Positions 1 through 9,400 of a stretch of DNA of 41,414 nucleotides are shown in pieces (position 1 is the stretch's first letter; each line of letters begins with the position of its first letter). The notes below the pieces were generated by a model. That model worked only from the letters and a program-made list of their open reading frames with translations, was not told where the DNA came from and searched no databases. The stretch comes from Chloroflexota bacterium (GTDB lineage Bacteria > Chloroflexota > Anaerolineae > 4572-78 > J111), in the NCBI GenBank assembly GCA_024277275.1, contig JAJRVO010000311.1:1-41414 (forward strand). The letters are read 5' to 3'. A program made the position numbers and the translations under genes.

Positions 1-139
1 CACTACCCGACATTTTTTAATAGGACACAGATTTTCACAGATAAACACAGATTATTTTCAATAAAATCATAAAAATCTGTGTAATCTGCGTAATCTGTGT
101 CCCATTTTCCCCCTTGTAGTGAAAAGTGTCAGGTAATGA
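1..139. repeat. MITE-like nested inverted repeat (may extend left of window)
   Basis: Outer arms cactacccgacatttt (1-16) and aaaagtgtcaggtaatg (122-138) are imperfect inverted repeats; perfect inner arms ggacacagatt (23-33) / aatctgtgtcc (92-102) with repeated CACAGAT units. Confidence 0.65.
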
Positions 140-142
140 AAT

Positions 143-284
143 CAGTATTTACGCAGTTGAACCTCAAAACGCATACTGAGTAGGCGACAGCCGTATCGAA
201 GCGTCGTTTTGAGGCGTTCGCACCCTTCGATACGCCCACTCCCTTTGGTCGGGGCTACTCAGGATGCGAACTGCGTAAGTACTG
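143..284. repeat. MITE-like nested inverted repeat
   Basis: Outer arms CAGTATTTACGCAGTTG (143-159) / GAACTGCGTAAGTACTG (268-284), 15/17; inner arms gcatactgagtag (171-183)/ctactcaggatgc (255-267) and cgtatcgaag (192-201)/cttcgatacg (225-234). Confidence 0.75.
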
Positions 285-314
285 TGCTATATAGCGAACG
301 AGTAAATGTCTTTG

Positions 315-920
315 CTATCTAACAAGCTGGTTCTGTCGCCGGCGGCGAACCAGGAAATAAATCCCCGCCCCCAAAGCGACTACCCCAACCAGCAAGCCGC
401 TGAAATCGCTGATGAACTGGTTGATCGCCTCCCACTGGCTGCCAAAAGCGTAGCCTAACCCGCCATAGAGCAGAATCCAGGTGAACTCACCGGCCACGTC
501 ATAGGTTAAAAATCGCCAGAAAGGGTATCCGCCGCTACCGGCAATAAGATTAGTGGGCACAGCCAGCGGTGTAATCAGAAAGCGAGTCAAATAGATGGCT
601 ATTCCGCCGCGTCGCTCAAACGTGTCTTGCGCCTTTTGCCAGGCCGACGATTGCCCAAAACGGCGCTGCACCCAGCTTTTGGCAAAAAAGCCTATAGTGT
701 AACTGGCGCTATCGCCCAGAATGGCGCCCAACAGCCCAAACCCCGAAGCTGTAGTCAAATCTATGACCCCTTGCCGCACAAACGCTCCGGCGGCCAGCAC
801 AAAAAGCGTGCCCGGCACCGGCAACCCCAGCGCGCCTATGAGCAAGGCCAACCCCAGCGCCGGCGGGCCATAGGTCAACATTCCGGTCAGAAAAAACTCG
901 GTCAGGTCAAAATCAGTCAT
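315..920 (-). CDS. DedA/SNARE-associated family membrane protein
   Basis: MTDFDLTEFF... start at 918-920; PVPGTLFVLAAGAF, GDSASYTIGFF, RFLITPLAVPTNLIAGSGGYPFWRFL resemble the DedA family. The listed ORF start (1019) would overlap the upstream gene extensively. Confidence 0.85.
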   Translation of the reverse strand: MTDFDLTEFFLTGMLTYGPPALGLALLIGALGLPVPGTLFVLAAGAFVRQGVIDLTTASGFGLLGAILGDSASYTIGFFAKSWVQRRFGQSSAWQKAQDTFERRGGIAIYLTRFLITPLAVPTNLIAGSGGYPFWRFLTYDVAGEFTWILLYGGLGYAFGSQWEAINQFISDFSGLLVGVVALGAGIYFLVRRRRQNQLVR

Positions 921-1317
921 TGTCTGCCTCGTTGGGGGGTGGATGTTCAGCCTTGTATTGGGTGATAGCTTCCTGAATGACCTTGAGTATCGCTCCAGGC
1001 TCGCCCTCAAAATAATCACGGTTTAACCGGTACAGGCCCTTATCTTGATTACCTTCTTGGGGAATACCAATTTGCTCAAAGATGTACTCTTCCGGCACGT
1101 CATAGGCAGCCGCAATGTAGGGGATTGTCATCCAGCCGCGAATAAGTTCAACATCGGTGACGCCCGGCTCCAGGCTTGTAAATTGGATGCGCAGAAAAGA
1201 GCGCACCGCCCGAAAGCCAAAGAAGATAATCAAAATGATGCCCACCACCATCAGGCCGGTGGTCAATATTTTTTCCCGCCGCGAGCGCGGGGGTGGCGGT
1301 TTGGTTAGTTGGCTCAT
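913..1317 (-). CDS. Small membrane-anchored protein of unknown function
   Basis: One N-terminal TM segment (ILTTGLMVVGIILIIFFGF), then a soluble domain IRGWMTIPYIAAAYDVPEEYIFEQIGIP. GAGGAGG RBS upstream; 8-nt overlap with the DedA gene. Confidence 0.75.
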   Translation of the reverse strand: MSQLTKPPPPRSRREKILTTGLMVVGIILIIFFGFRAVRSFLRIQFTSLEPGVTDVELIRGWMTIPYIAAAYDVPEEYIFEQIGIPQEGNQDKGLYRLNRDYFEGEPGAILKVIQEAITQYKAEHPPPNEADND

Positions 1318-1323
1318 AGATTG

Positions 1324-2991
1324 CTATACCTCCTCTTCGTAAAAATCGGGATAAAATTCTTTCATACAATCCGGACAGATACCGTGGCTGAACTCTGCTT
1401 CAGAATGGTCTCGAATATAGACCGACACATCCTGCCAATAGCCTTCATCATCACGAATCTTTTTGCAGTGGGCGCAAATGGGGAGCAAGCCTTTGAGTGT
1501 TTTGATGTTGTCAAGGGCTTCTTGCAGGTCAGTAATCAGTTTCTCACGCTCATCTTCTGCTTGTTTGCGCTCGGTGATGTCCAGTATATATTCAATCATC
1601 TGGACAATATCACCTTGATCATTAAAAATGGGATAGCCGTGTACTTCAACATTAATTAGGTTGCCCGCTTCATCAAAATGAATATGCTCTACCATAACCG
1701 GCCCCTTTGTTTTTTGGACAATTGCCAGGGGACAGGGATGTTCCAGACCACCACAAGGTTCGCTCCAGTGATGCGTCAGGGCATAGCAAGTTCTCATTTC
1801 TATTGTCCCTAAAGCCCGGGCGGCTGAATTGGCGATTTGAAGAGTGTAATCATCCACGTTGATGACATAAAAGGGATCAACCAGCGATTCGATGATATTG
1901 TTCAGAAACTCATTTTGCTGTTGGATTTTCTGCTTTGCCTGCATCCGTTCAGCGATTTCCTGGTGAAGTTGTTCATTGGCCCTGGTTAGTTCGGCGGTGC
2001 GCTCTGCTATCAGTTCTTCAAGGTGGTCGCGGTATTTCTGCAAGGCTTCCTCCGCCTGCACCCGCTCGGTGATATTGTGAATGATAGAGTAAAGCAGTCG
2101 ATGTCCCTGAACGTTAATGACAGGTACGGAATGAACCTCAACGTCCCGGATTTCTCCGGTAGCCAGGCGGTGTTTGAAGAGGAAGTGGTTGCGTTTTTCC
2201 GCTATCGCCTGTTCCATTTCTTGAGCCACTTGCTCTGGCGTGAAGGTGTTGATGTCCATAATTGTCAGCGATTCCAGTTCTGTCCGGGTGTAACCATAGA
2301 ACCGTTGGGCGGCCGCATTGGCCTTCGCAATCGCCCCGGTTTTTGGGTCAATGAGTAGCATGACCGACCCATGCCGATCAAACATCTGCTGGTATAATTC
2401 TTTGCTGGCCTGTAGCGACTTTTCTGCCTGCACCCGTTCGGCAATTTCCTTTCTCAACTGCTGGTTGGCTGTTAAAAGTTCCACTGTGCGTTTCCTGACG
2501 CGGGTCTCCAGTTCAACGTTTGCTTGCCGCAGCGTCGCCTCTACCCGCTCCCGCTCAACAATTTCTTGTTGTAGTTGAGCATCTTGCGCCTCAAGTTGCT
2601 TTTGTAAGCTGCGAGTAGTCAAATGTATAATGACACGAGCTAATACCTCGTCAGGATGAAAGGGCTTGGTGATGTAATCCGCCCCGCCCAGTTCAAACCC
2701 CTTGATCTTATCCGCGGGCGACATAGCTCCGGTCAGGAAGATAATAGGAATATCCCTGGTGGCTTGTTTAGCCTTCAGGCGGCGGCATGTCTCAAAACCA
2801 TCCAAGTCGGGCATTTTTACTTCCAAAAGGATGAGGTCCGGCTTGATACGGGCAACTCGCTTGAGCGCGGCTTCTCCGCTTTTAGTCGTCAACACCTTAA
2901 ATCCGGCCTCGCGTAAACAACTGTTCAACGCCTTCAGGGTGTTTGGCTCATCATCGACAATCAGAATTGTGTTTTTCTTGGGTTTTGTCAT
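1324..2991 (-). CDS. Response regulator: REC plus multiple PAS domains and a Cys-rich C-terminus, no kinase domain
   Basis: REC: ILIVDDEPNTLKALNSCLREAGF, DLILLEVKMPDLDGFE, FLTGAMSPADKIKGFELGGADYITKPF; PAS segments with coiled coils; tail LPICAHCKKIRDDEGYWQDVSVYIRDHSEAEFSHGICPDCMKEFYP. Confidence 0.9.
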   Translation of the reverse strand: MTKPKKNTILIVDDEPNTLKALNSCLREAGFKVLTTKSGEAALKRVARIKPDLILLEVKMPDLDGFETCRRLKAKQATRDIPIIFLTGAMSPADKIKGFELGGADYITKPFHPDEVLARVIIHLTTRSLQKQLEAQDAQLQQEIVERERVEATLRQANVELETRVRKRTVELLTANQQLRKEIAERVQAEKSLQASKELYQQMFDRHGSVMLLIDPKTGAIAKANAAAQRFYGYTRTELESLTIMDINTFTPEQVAQEMEQAIAEKRNHFLFKHRLATGEIRDVEVHSVPVINVQGHRLLYSIIHNITERVQAEEALQKYRDHLEELIAERTAELTRANEQLHQEIAERMQAKQKIQQQNEFLNNIIESLVDPFYVINVDDYTLQIANSAARALGTIEMRTCYALTHHWSEPCGGLEHPCPLAIVQKTKGPVMVEHIHFDEAGNLINVEVHGYPIFNDQGDIVQMIEYILDITERKQAEDEREKLITDLQEALDNIKTLKGLLPICAHCKKIRDDEGYWQDVSVYIRDHSEAEFSHGICPDCMKEFYPDFYEEEV

Positions 2992-3452
2992 AGCAAATTC
3001 ATCCCTGATTCATTTCACGCTTCTCATTCCCAACACTTCATAGGCGGATATTGGCTCTGCCTTGCCTTCAAGCTATGTTCGTTATTCATTCTGTTAGAAT
3101 CCTGTTTCTGCGACTTTTGCCAAAGACGGGTCGAGTTGCCTGCGTCCATTATACCATTTTTTGGGGTTTTATCTATACTCGCCTGGTTCTCTTATTGTTT
3201 GTTCACCGGCAGACAATAAGGCAGATTTTGCCGGAAGAAATGCCGGATGCCTGCTCAGGTAAGCCGGCCTCCGGGGTACAACTAAATATTTGGGAGTTGT
3301 TTTATTGTTCCAGAATACAGGTTACAAACCTTTGCCTTTAGGCGGAATTGCTTTCAGCGATTTTCTGGGCTAGACTGCCTTGTTGGGAGGTTAGCACCTT
3401 AGAATCCTTGTTTTTTGGGCAAGAAAAATCATTGTAAACGCGGCAAATTTGC

Positions 3453-3516
3453 GGATAAGCGAATGGCGAAAATGGGTCGGCCTTTCATTCGCCACATTCG
3501 CCATTCCGGTTTATCC
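3453..3516. repeat. Inverted repeat upstream of ridA-like gene
   Basis: ggataagc-gaatggcgaaaatg (3453-3474) against cattcgccattccggtttatcc (3495-3516), imperfect inverted repeat. Confidence 0.55.
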
Positions 3517-3532
3517 GGGTTAGGAGAAAACA

Positions 3533-3979
3533 TTGCGAAAACAGATCACTACCAAAAACAGAGCAAAAGCCATAGCGCCTTATTCGCCGGCAATTCTGGC
3601 CGACGGGCCAACGGTTTATATCTCCGGCCAGATTCCGGTTAACCCGGAAACTGGCGAATTTCAACGGGGCAGCTTTCGGGAACAAGCCAAAGTAGCCTTT
3701 AATAATGTTGGCGCACTGCTGGAAGCAGCCGGTACTTCGTGGGAGCACGCGGTAAAGGTCGGCATCTTTTTAGCCGATCTTAAAAATTTTGCTGAGATGA
3801 ATGAAATTTACAAGGAGTATCTCACAGAACCCTATCCGGCCCGGACCACCATTCAGGCTGTGTTGCCGCCCAACGTGGCAATTGAGGTTGATTGTATTGC
3901 TGTTATTCTACAAAAACAGGCCCCCAACCTGATCATTGGATCAGGGGAAATTATTAGTGAAAATGAGATAAAACTTTAA
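3533..3979 (+). CDS. RidA/YjgF/TdcF family protein (TTG start)
   Basis: KAIAPYSPAILADGPTVYISGQIPVNPETGEF..., VKVGIFLADLKNFAEMNEIYKEYL...PARTTIQAVLPPNVAIEVDCIAV; AGGAG just upstream. Confidence 0.92.
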   Translation: MRKQITTKNRAKAIAPYSPAILADGPTVYISGQIPVNPETGEFQRGSFREQAKVAFNNVGALLEAAGTSWEHAVKVGIFLADLKNFAEMNEIYKEYLTEPYPARTTIQAVLPPNVAIEVDCIAVILQKQAPNLIIGSGEIISENEIKL

Positions 3980-4002
3980 CAGAGAAGAGGGATTATAAAA
4001 AA

Positions 4003-4881
4003 ATGAAATTGATTACATTTAAGACCGGCAACGGCCCGCGTCTTGGCGCGGTTGTTGACCATCAGGTTGTCGATCTTGCTGAAATATCATCAGGCGATTT
4101 GCCGGCCGATATGCGCAGCTTTTTGGAATTAGGCGAGGCCGGGTTTGAGACAGCTCGTTCTACCGTTGAACAGGCTTTGACCGACGGGCAAACAATGTCG
4201 CTTGATACCGTGACCATTCTGGCTCCGGTTCTAAATCCATCCAAGGTTATAGCCATTGGGCTGAACTATATGGACCATTGCCGGGAGCAAAATGTCGAGC
4301 CGCCCAAGTCGCCCATAATATTTACCAAGTTCTCAACCGCTGTCATTGGTCCGGGGGAGACTATTCGGTGGAACCCCGACTTGACCAGCCGCGTGGATTT
4401 TGAGGCTGAATTGGCTGTGGTTATGGGGCGTCGGGCGCGACACATTAGCCAGGCTAAAGCTCTGGACTACGTGGCCGGCTATACCATTTGCCACGATGTC
4501 AGCGCCAGGGATTTACAATTTGGCGACGGCCAGTGGGTGCGGGGCAAATCTTTGGATACTTTCTGCCCGCTTGGCCCATACCTGGTCACCAAAGATGAAA
4601 TAGCCGACCCGAACAAGCTGGCTATTCGCTGCACGCTCAACGGGCAGGTTGTGCAGGACTCCAACACGGCTGAAATGATCTTTGACGTTCCTTTTCTCAT
4701 CGAATACATTAGCCGGGCCTTCACCTTGCTGCCGGGCGATATCATCACCACCGGCACGCCGGATGGCGTGGGCGTCTTTCGCTCGCCTAAACTTTTTTTG
4801 AAAGATGGCGACGAGGTTACTATTGAGATTGAAGGGTTGGGCCGGTTGACCAATTCTTGTGTTGAAGAAAAACTGGCTTAA
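4003..4881 (+). CDS. Fumarylacetoacetate hydrolase (FAH) family protein
   Basis: KVIAIGLNYMDHCRE, VDFEAELAVVMGRRARHI, GYTICHDVSARDLQ, GDIITTGTPDGVGVFRSPKLFLKDGDEVTIEIEGLG. Confidence 0.93.
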   Translation: MKLITFKTGNGPRLGAVVDHQVVDLAEISSGDLPADMRSFLELGEAGFETARSTVEQALTDGQTMSLDTVTILAPVLNPSKVIAIGLNYMDHCREQNVEPPKSPIIFTKFSTAVIGPGETIRWNPDLTSRVDFEAELAVVMGRRARHISQAKALDYVAGYTICHDVSARDLQFGDGQWVRGKSLDTFCPLGPYLVTKDEIADPNKLAIRCTLNGQVVQDSNTAEMIFDVPFLIEYISRAFTLLPGDIITTGTPDGVGVFRSPKLFLKDGDEVTIEIEGLGRLTNSCVEEKLA

Positions 4882-6134
4882 CGTTTGGTTCTCATCGCCC
4901 GCCAGCCGCCAATACCCAACCCCAACGTCAGTAGAGCAGACAGTGAGAGTTTGACAAAGTCTGAGGTGGTTTGGTTACTGCCGGTTTCCGGTAAAGGTGC
5001 AATCCCAGGCGGTTGGGGCGTTGCCTCGCCGGGAGAAGCATCCTGAGCCGGGGATAAAACGGTTGGAGCAGCTTCGGGCGTATCCTGTTCAGGGACAGCG
5101 ACCTGACTTTCTGATGGGTCAGGCGAAGGTGGAACCGGCGTAGATGATATAGACGCTTGAGAAGCCCCTTGGCCGGCGGGAGTGGCCTGATGAACCGTCT
5201 CGGACGAGATATCCTCCGGGGATGCTGCCTGGTCAAGCGCGGCATCTTCAGCGTCTTGGGGCGAGTCGGCCAGAATTAGCGCTGCGGGTATCAGAGAATC
5301 GCTCAGGTCAATTTCAATGACCTGAGGCGTAATTTGCTGATCGTAGGTAAAAGTAACCCGCACTTTGGGTGCGGTCTGGGCGACCTGCATAGCGGTTTCT
5401 GCCTGTTGCAGCAGAGCGTTAATTGATACACTGCCACCGGGTGGGATATCTGTTACATTAAATTGGAAACGCCGTGGGTTAAAACTTGCCACGTTGCCTT
5501 TGTCAATTTCAACCGGCGGAGATACTTTTACGTAGGTTGGGGGCAAAATTTCTACCAGCCCGCCGGTAGCTGTTACCGGGGTGCGATTTTCTATTTGAAC
5601 GGCCAGCCGGTTATCCATTAAATCGCCCAGAAGAATGACGGGGATTGGGGGATCATCTCCCCAGTAGTAACCAAGATTTACGTGTTCATCGGCTTCGCTA
5701 ACCAGTCGAACGGGCCAGTTAATAGTGGCCGGTTGAGGGCCTGCCGGCGGTAAGCGTAAACTTATCACGGCTCGACCCGCTCCCAAATCACCAATTTGAT
5801 AAAAACCGTTGCTGTCGGTGACGGTTTCTATCTGCCACCCCCCTCCATCAACAACAACCGTCACGCCGCCTTCATAAGCGGCGCTGGAGTAGTTGTACAC
5901 AAAGCCCGATATCCGCGCTCCGGCAGGGGCGGGTACGGTATCGCTTTTGTCGCCATCATCGCTATCTTCGCCACCGCCGCCGCCATCGGGCGATGTTGGT
6001 GTCCTGGGCGGCGGTTGTGTTATTGGGTGGTTGGCTCCCCGCGCTAAAACATAGCTGACAACAAATAGGCTTTGGGTGAGCATTAAACAAATACAGATAA
6101 AAGCTATCTTTTGTAGGTTTATCATCTTTTTCAT
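4878..6134 (-). CDS. Secreted LPXTG-type surface protein with carboxypeptidase-regulatory-like domain
   Basis: N-terminal signal; ARISGFVYNYSSAAYEGGVTVVVDGGG...TDSNGFYQIGDLGAG; Ser/Pro-rich stalk; C-terminus LPETGSNQTTSDFVKLSLSALLTLGLGIGGWRAMRTKR (sorting signal, TM, basic tail). Confidence 0.85.
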   Translation of the reverse strand: MKKMINLQKIAFICICLMLTQSLFVVSYVLARGANHPITQPPPRTPTSPDGGGGGEDSDDGDKSDTVPAPAGARISGFVYNYSSAAYEGGVTVVVDGGGWQIETVTDSNGFYQIGDLGAGRAVISLRLPPAGPQPATINWPVRLVSEADEHVNLGYYWGDDPPIPVILLGDLMDNRLAVQIENRTPVTATGGLVEILPPTYVKVSPPVEIDKGNVASFNPRRFQFNVTDIPPGGSVSINALLQQAETAMQVAQTAPKVRVTFTYDQQITPQVIEIDLSDSLIPAALILADSPQDAEDAALDQAASPEDISSETVHQATPAGQGASQASISSTPVPPSPDPSESQVAVPEQDTPEAAPTVLSPAQDASPGEATPQPPGIAPLPETGSNQTTSDFVKLSLSALLTLGLGIGGWRAMRTKR

Positions 6135-6174
6135 TATGTGTGCCTCTTTTTATTTGTGGCTTGCTATCTATAAC

Positions 6175-6273
6175 GGGTGCGTCCCAGATTCTAGGAAACT
6201 GGGATAAACCAGGGGGGATTCGGGGGGATACCCCCCGTGCCCCCCGTGCTTTCCCCAATTTTGGGACGCATCC
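6175..6273. repeat. MITE-like element, termini GGGTGCGTCCCA / TGGGACGCATCC
   Basis: Arms 6175-6186 and 6262-6273 match 11/12 as inverted repeats; G/C-run core. Confidence 0.65.
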
Positions 6274-6363
6274 ATCTGAAACAGATAGGTGATGAAGGGG
6301 CTAACCTAATTATATACGTATTTTTGACATAATGTCAAGACACAGGTGAATTACTGTGTTATT

Positions 6364-6443
6364 GGGTGTGTTTCAGTCCAGTTGTAGGGGCGTTGGGCGA
6401 ATGCCATTCGCCCCTACAAGTTCGACTCATTTGAAACACGCCC
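6364..6443. repeat. MITE-like nested element, termini GGGTGTGTTTCA / TGAAACACGCCC
   Basis: Outer arms 6364-6375 and 6432-6443 (11/12); inner perfect palindrome TTGTAGGGGCG (6382-6392) / CGCCCCTACAA (6409-6419), plus GGGCGAAT..ATTCGCCC. Confidence 0.75.
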
Positions 6444-9400
6444 TATTTATTTGGTAAAGGACGAGTAGTAGGCGGTTTATCTGTATTTAGGTCTTGCAGA
6501 TCTAGTGTAAGTCCAAATCCTGTTACAGTAACACTGGTCCTGGAGTTATTCGTCTCGTTACTTTCCACAACGTAGCCTTCAGGTACGCCAAGCCCACCCC
6601 ACGAGTCAACATAAACGCCTACATTCTGGGTGCCGCTCTGGTTGAAGAATCCAGGCCAGTTGGTATCAGGCGGCGGCGCCAGATAGGGATCGCCGCCGGC
6701 AGAAGTTAATGTGATAACTGCTCCCGGCGCTAAGGTTGCTCCCACTTGCCAGGCCAAACCGTAGCACGTATTGGCTGAACAAAGCGTGCCCCAAAGGTGT
6801 CCTGCTTCTGTGGGGAATGATGTAGGATTGATGTAAAAGTCGACCCAGAAGAAGTCAGCAGGATTAACATTAACAGTACTTCCGCCAATATTTTCAATGA
6901 CAACCTTGAATGTTACCGGTGTTGTTGGCCCTGGTGTACCGGCCCATTCTATAATCAAATCCTTGGCCCACAGGTCTGGTAGGCCGCCGCCACCACCGCC
7001 AGTGCTATTATTGAAGATAATTGGCAGGTAAATGTCGCCTGTAGTAGCTTGTATTGCCACAGTGAACACCTGCGAACTGGCAGTATTACCGGCCCGGTCA
7101 TAGGCAATCACAGTCCAGGTGTAGACGCCGGCGGTCAGATTGCTGCCGGGGGTAAACACCGACGTGGCGGTTGTAGAGATACTGGGAGTACCGCTGCTGT
7201 TGGTGATGATGATGGTGTACGTAACCGGTCCGGAGAGTGCATCGGACGAGTCATCCCAATCAAAGGCGGGGCGTTGCGTGGTAGTGATGGTTTGCCCATC
7301 TGATGGCGAGGTCAGGTTTGGCGGCGGAGCGGGCGCTACGCGGTCTAGCGTCACAGTCCAGGTATCGGTGTAGCCGCTGCTCTGTCCTAGCTGGTCTATC
7401 GCTCGTACAGTCCAGGTGTAGCGACCATCGCCATCCAGGGTATCCAGGTCCAGATTCAAAGACCTTATCCCCGTCGTGGATATTTGTGTGGTGGCCGGCC
7501 CGGTAATCATCATATTGTAGGTTAAAGGCCCTGAATATGTCACGTCGCTCCAGTCAAAGAAGACGGGATTGTTATTGGTAAATGTGCCATCGGGCGGGCT
7601 AATTAGGTACGGTTTTTCTGGTTTATCAACGGTAAGCAAGAAGGTCTCGACCGTGAATAACGAGGTGTCGCTGACCGTGATGGAAATGGTTGTTGTGCCG
7701 GTTTGGCTGGCGGTGGGGGTGATAACCAGGGTGCGATTGGCCCCTGAGCCACCCAGCCCTATGTTGGCATCGGGTACCAGGGTTTGGTTAGATGATGTCA
7801 CGGTAATGACCAGGCTGGCGGCAGGGGTTTCCGGGTCGCCGATGGTGAATGTGATGGGCGGAGTAGGAATACCAACGCCGGTAAACTGGTCGGCGATAAG
7901 GGTGATGGTTGGCGGTTCGTTGACGTCGTTGATGGCAATGGTGATGATGGCCGTGTCGGTCAGGTTGCCGGTGTCGCTCACTACAACGGTCAGGTAATAC
8001 GTCATTGTTGTTTCGTAATCTAGCTCGTTGCTGTTGTTGACGGTGATCAAGCCGTTGGTCGGGCCGATGGCAAAAGAGCCGTTGGTATTGCCGGCGGTAA
8101 TGGTATAAGTCAGGGGTCCCAGTTCCGGATCGTTGGCAATGACAAAATTGACCAGGGTTCCGTTCGGGCTGTTCTCATCTACCGAGAAAGTCTGGTCGTT
8201 GACTACCGGCGGGTCGTTGGCCGGGTCGACGGTAATTGTGACCGTGGCCGTATCGGTTAGCGTTGGCGTGCCGGTATCGCTGACAATGAAGGTAAAGGTA
8301 ACGGTACCGTTGTAGTTGTTGGGCGGGGTGTACACAAAGCCGCCGCTAAGCGGGTTGGTGATGACCACCGTGCCGGTGACGGGGTTGGTAACGATGCTGT
8401 AAGTCAATGGGGCGTTATTGTTATCGATGGCGGTGAGCGTGCCGTTAAGCGGGGTGTCTTCTGGCGTATTAAAGGTGTCGTCATTGGCAACCGGGGCAAC
8501 GTTTAGGATGGTTACGCCCGCTTGACTCGTATTGTCAAGCGTATCCGTGTCAGCCGTACTCCCGGTGATGGTTGCCGTGTTGGTGAAAATGTAACCGGCG
8601 CTTAAGCCCAGGTTAACCTGGCCGCTAACGGTGATGATACCGCCCTGACCCTGAGCCAAGTTTTGCACCTGCCAGCTAAAGGTTGTGCCGCCGGTGCGGG
8701 TAATGGCTACCCCGCTGCTGATGACGTTGAGGCCGGTGACTGTCACCGGAATCTGGTCGGTGATGATGACATTCTCGGCGGTGGAGGGGCCGTTGTTAAC
8801 AAAGGTCAGCGTGTAGGTGATGGTTCCGCCCGGATCCGCTTGGGTTGGGGCGACGGTCTTGGTTATGGTCAGGTTGGCCGGTGGCGCTGCCAGCGTGTTG
8901 AAGGAGGCGCTGGCGTTGCCGCCGCCGGAGGCCTGGGTGTAGTAGGCGGTGTTGGTGATGACCTGGCTATAAGGCGCGGTTGCAGACACAGTAGCCGGGA
9001 TGGTGAAAGTGATACTTTCTCCGGCGGTGATAGTGACTGTCTGATCCAGGTTGCCGCCGATGACATCGGCGGGTAGGGTGTCGGTGATGCGGATGTTGCT
9101 GACATCCAGCCCGGCGCTGCTGGACACTACAATGGTGTAGGTAATCGAGTCGCCTCGCAAGGCCGGGTCGTTGCTCGGTTGGACGGTCTTGGTGATGGAC
9201 AAATCGCCCGGCGACGGCGGTTGCACAGTGACGGTGGCGGTGTCGAAGCCGCTGCCGGAGCTTTGGCTGTAGTAAGCGGTGTTGGTGATGATGGCGTTAT
9301 AGGGCGCGGTGGCAATCACGGTGGCGGGAATGGTGAAGGTAACGCTTTCACCGGCGGTAATCGTCACCGTTTGGTCCAGATTAGAGCCGGTGACATAGGT

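Noticed and set aside
3415-3748. ORFs overlapping the 5' end of the RidA-like gene on both strands
   Set aside because: Out-of-frame with a clear RidA-family CDS and spanning an inverted repeat; no support.
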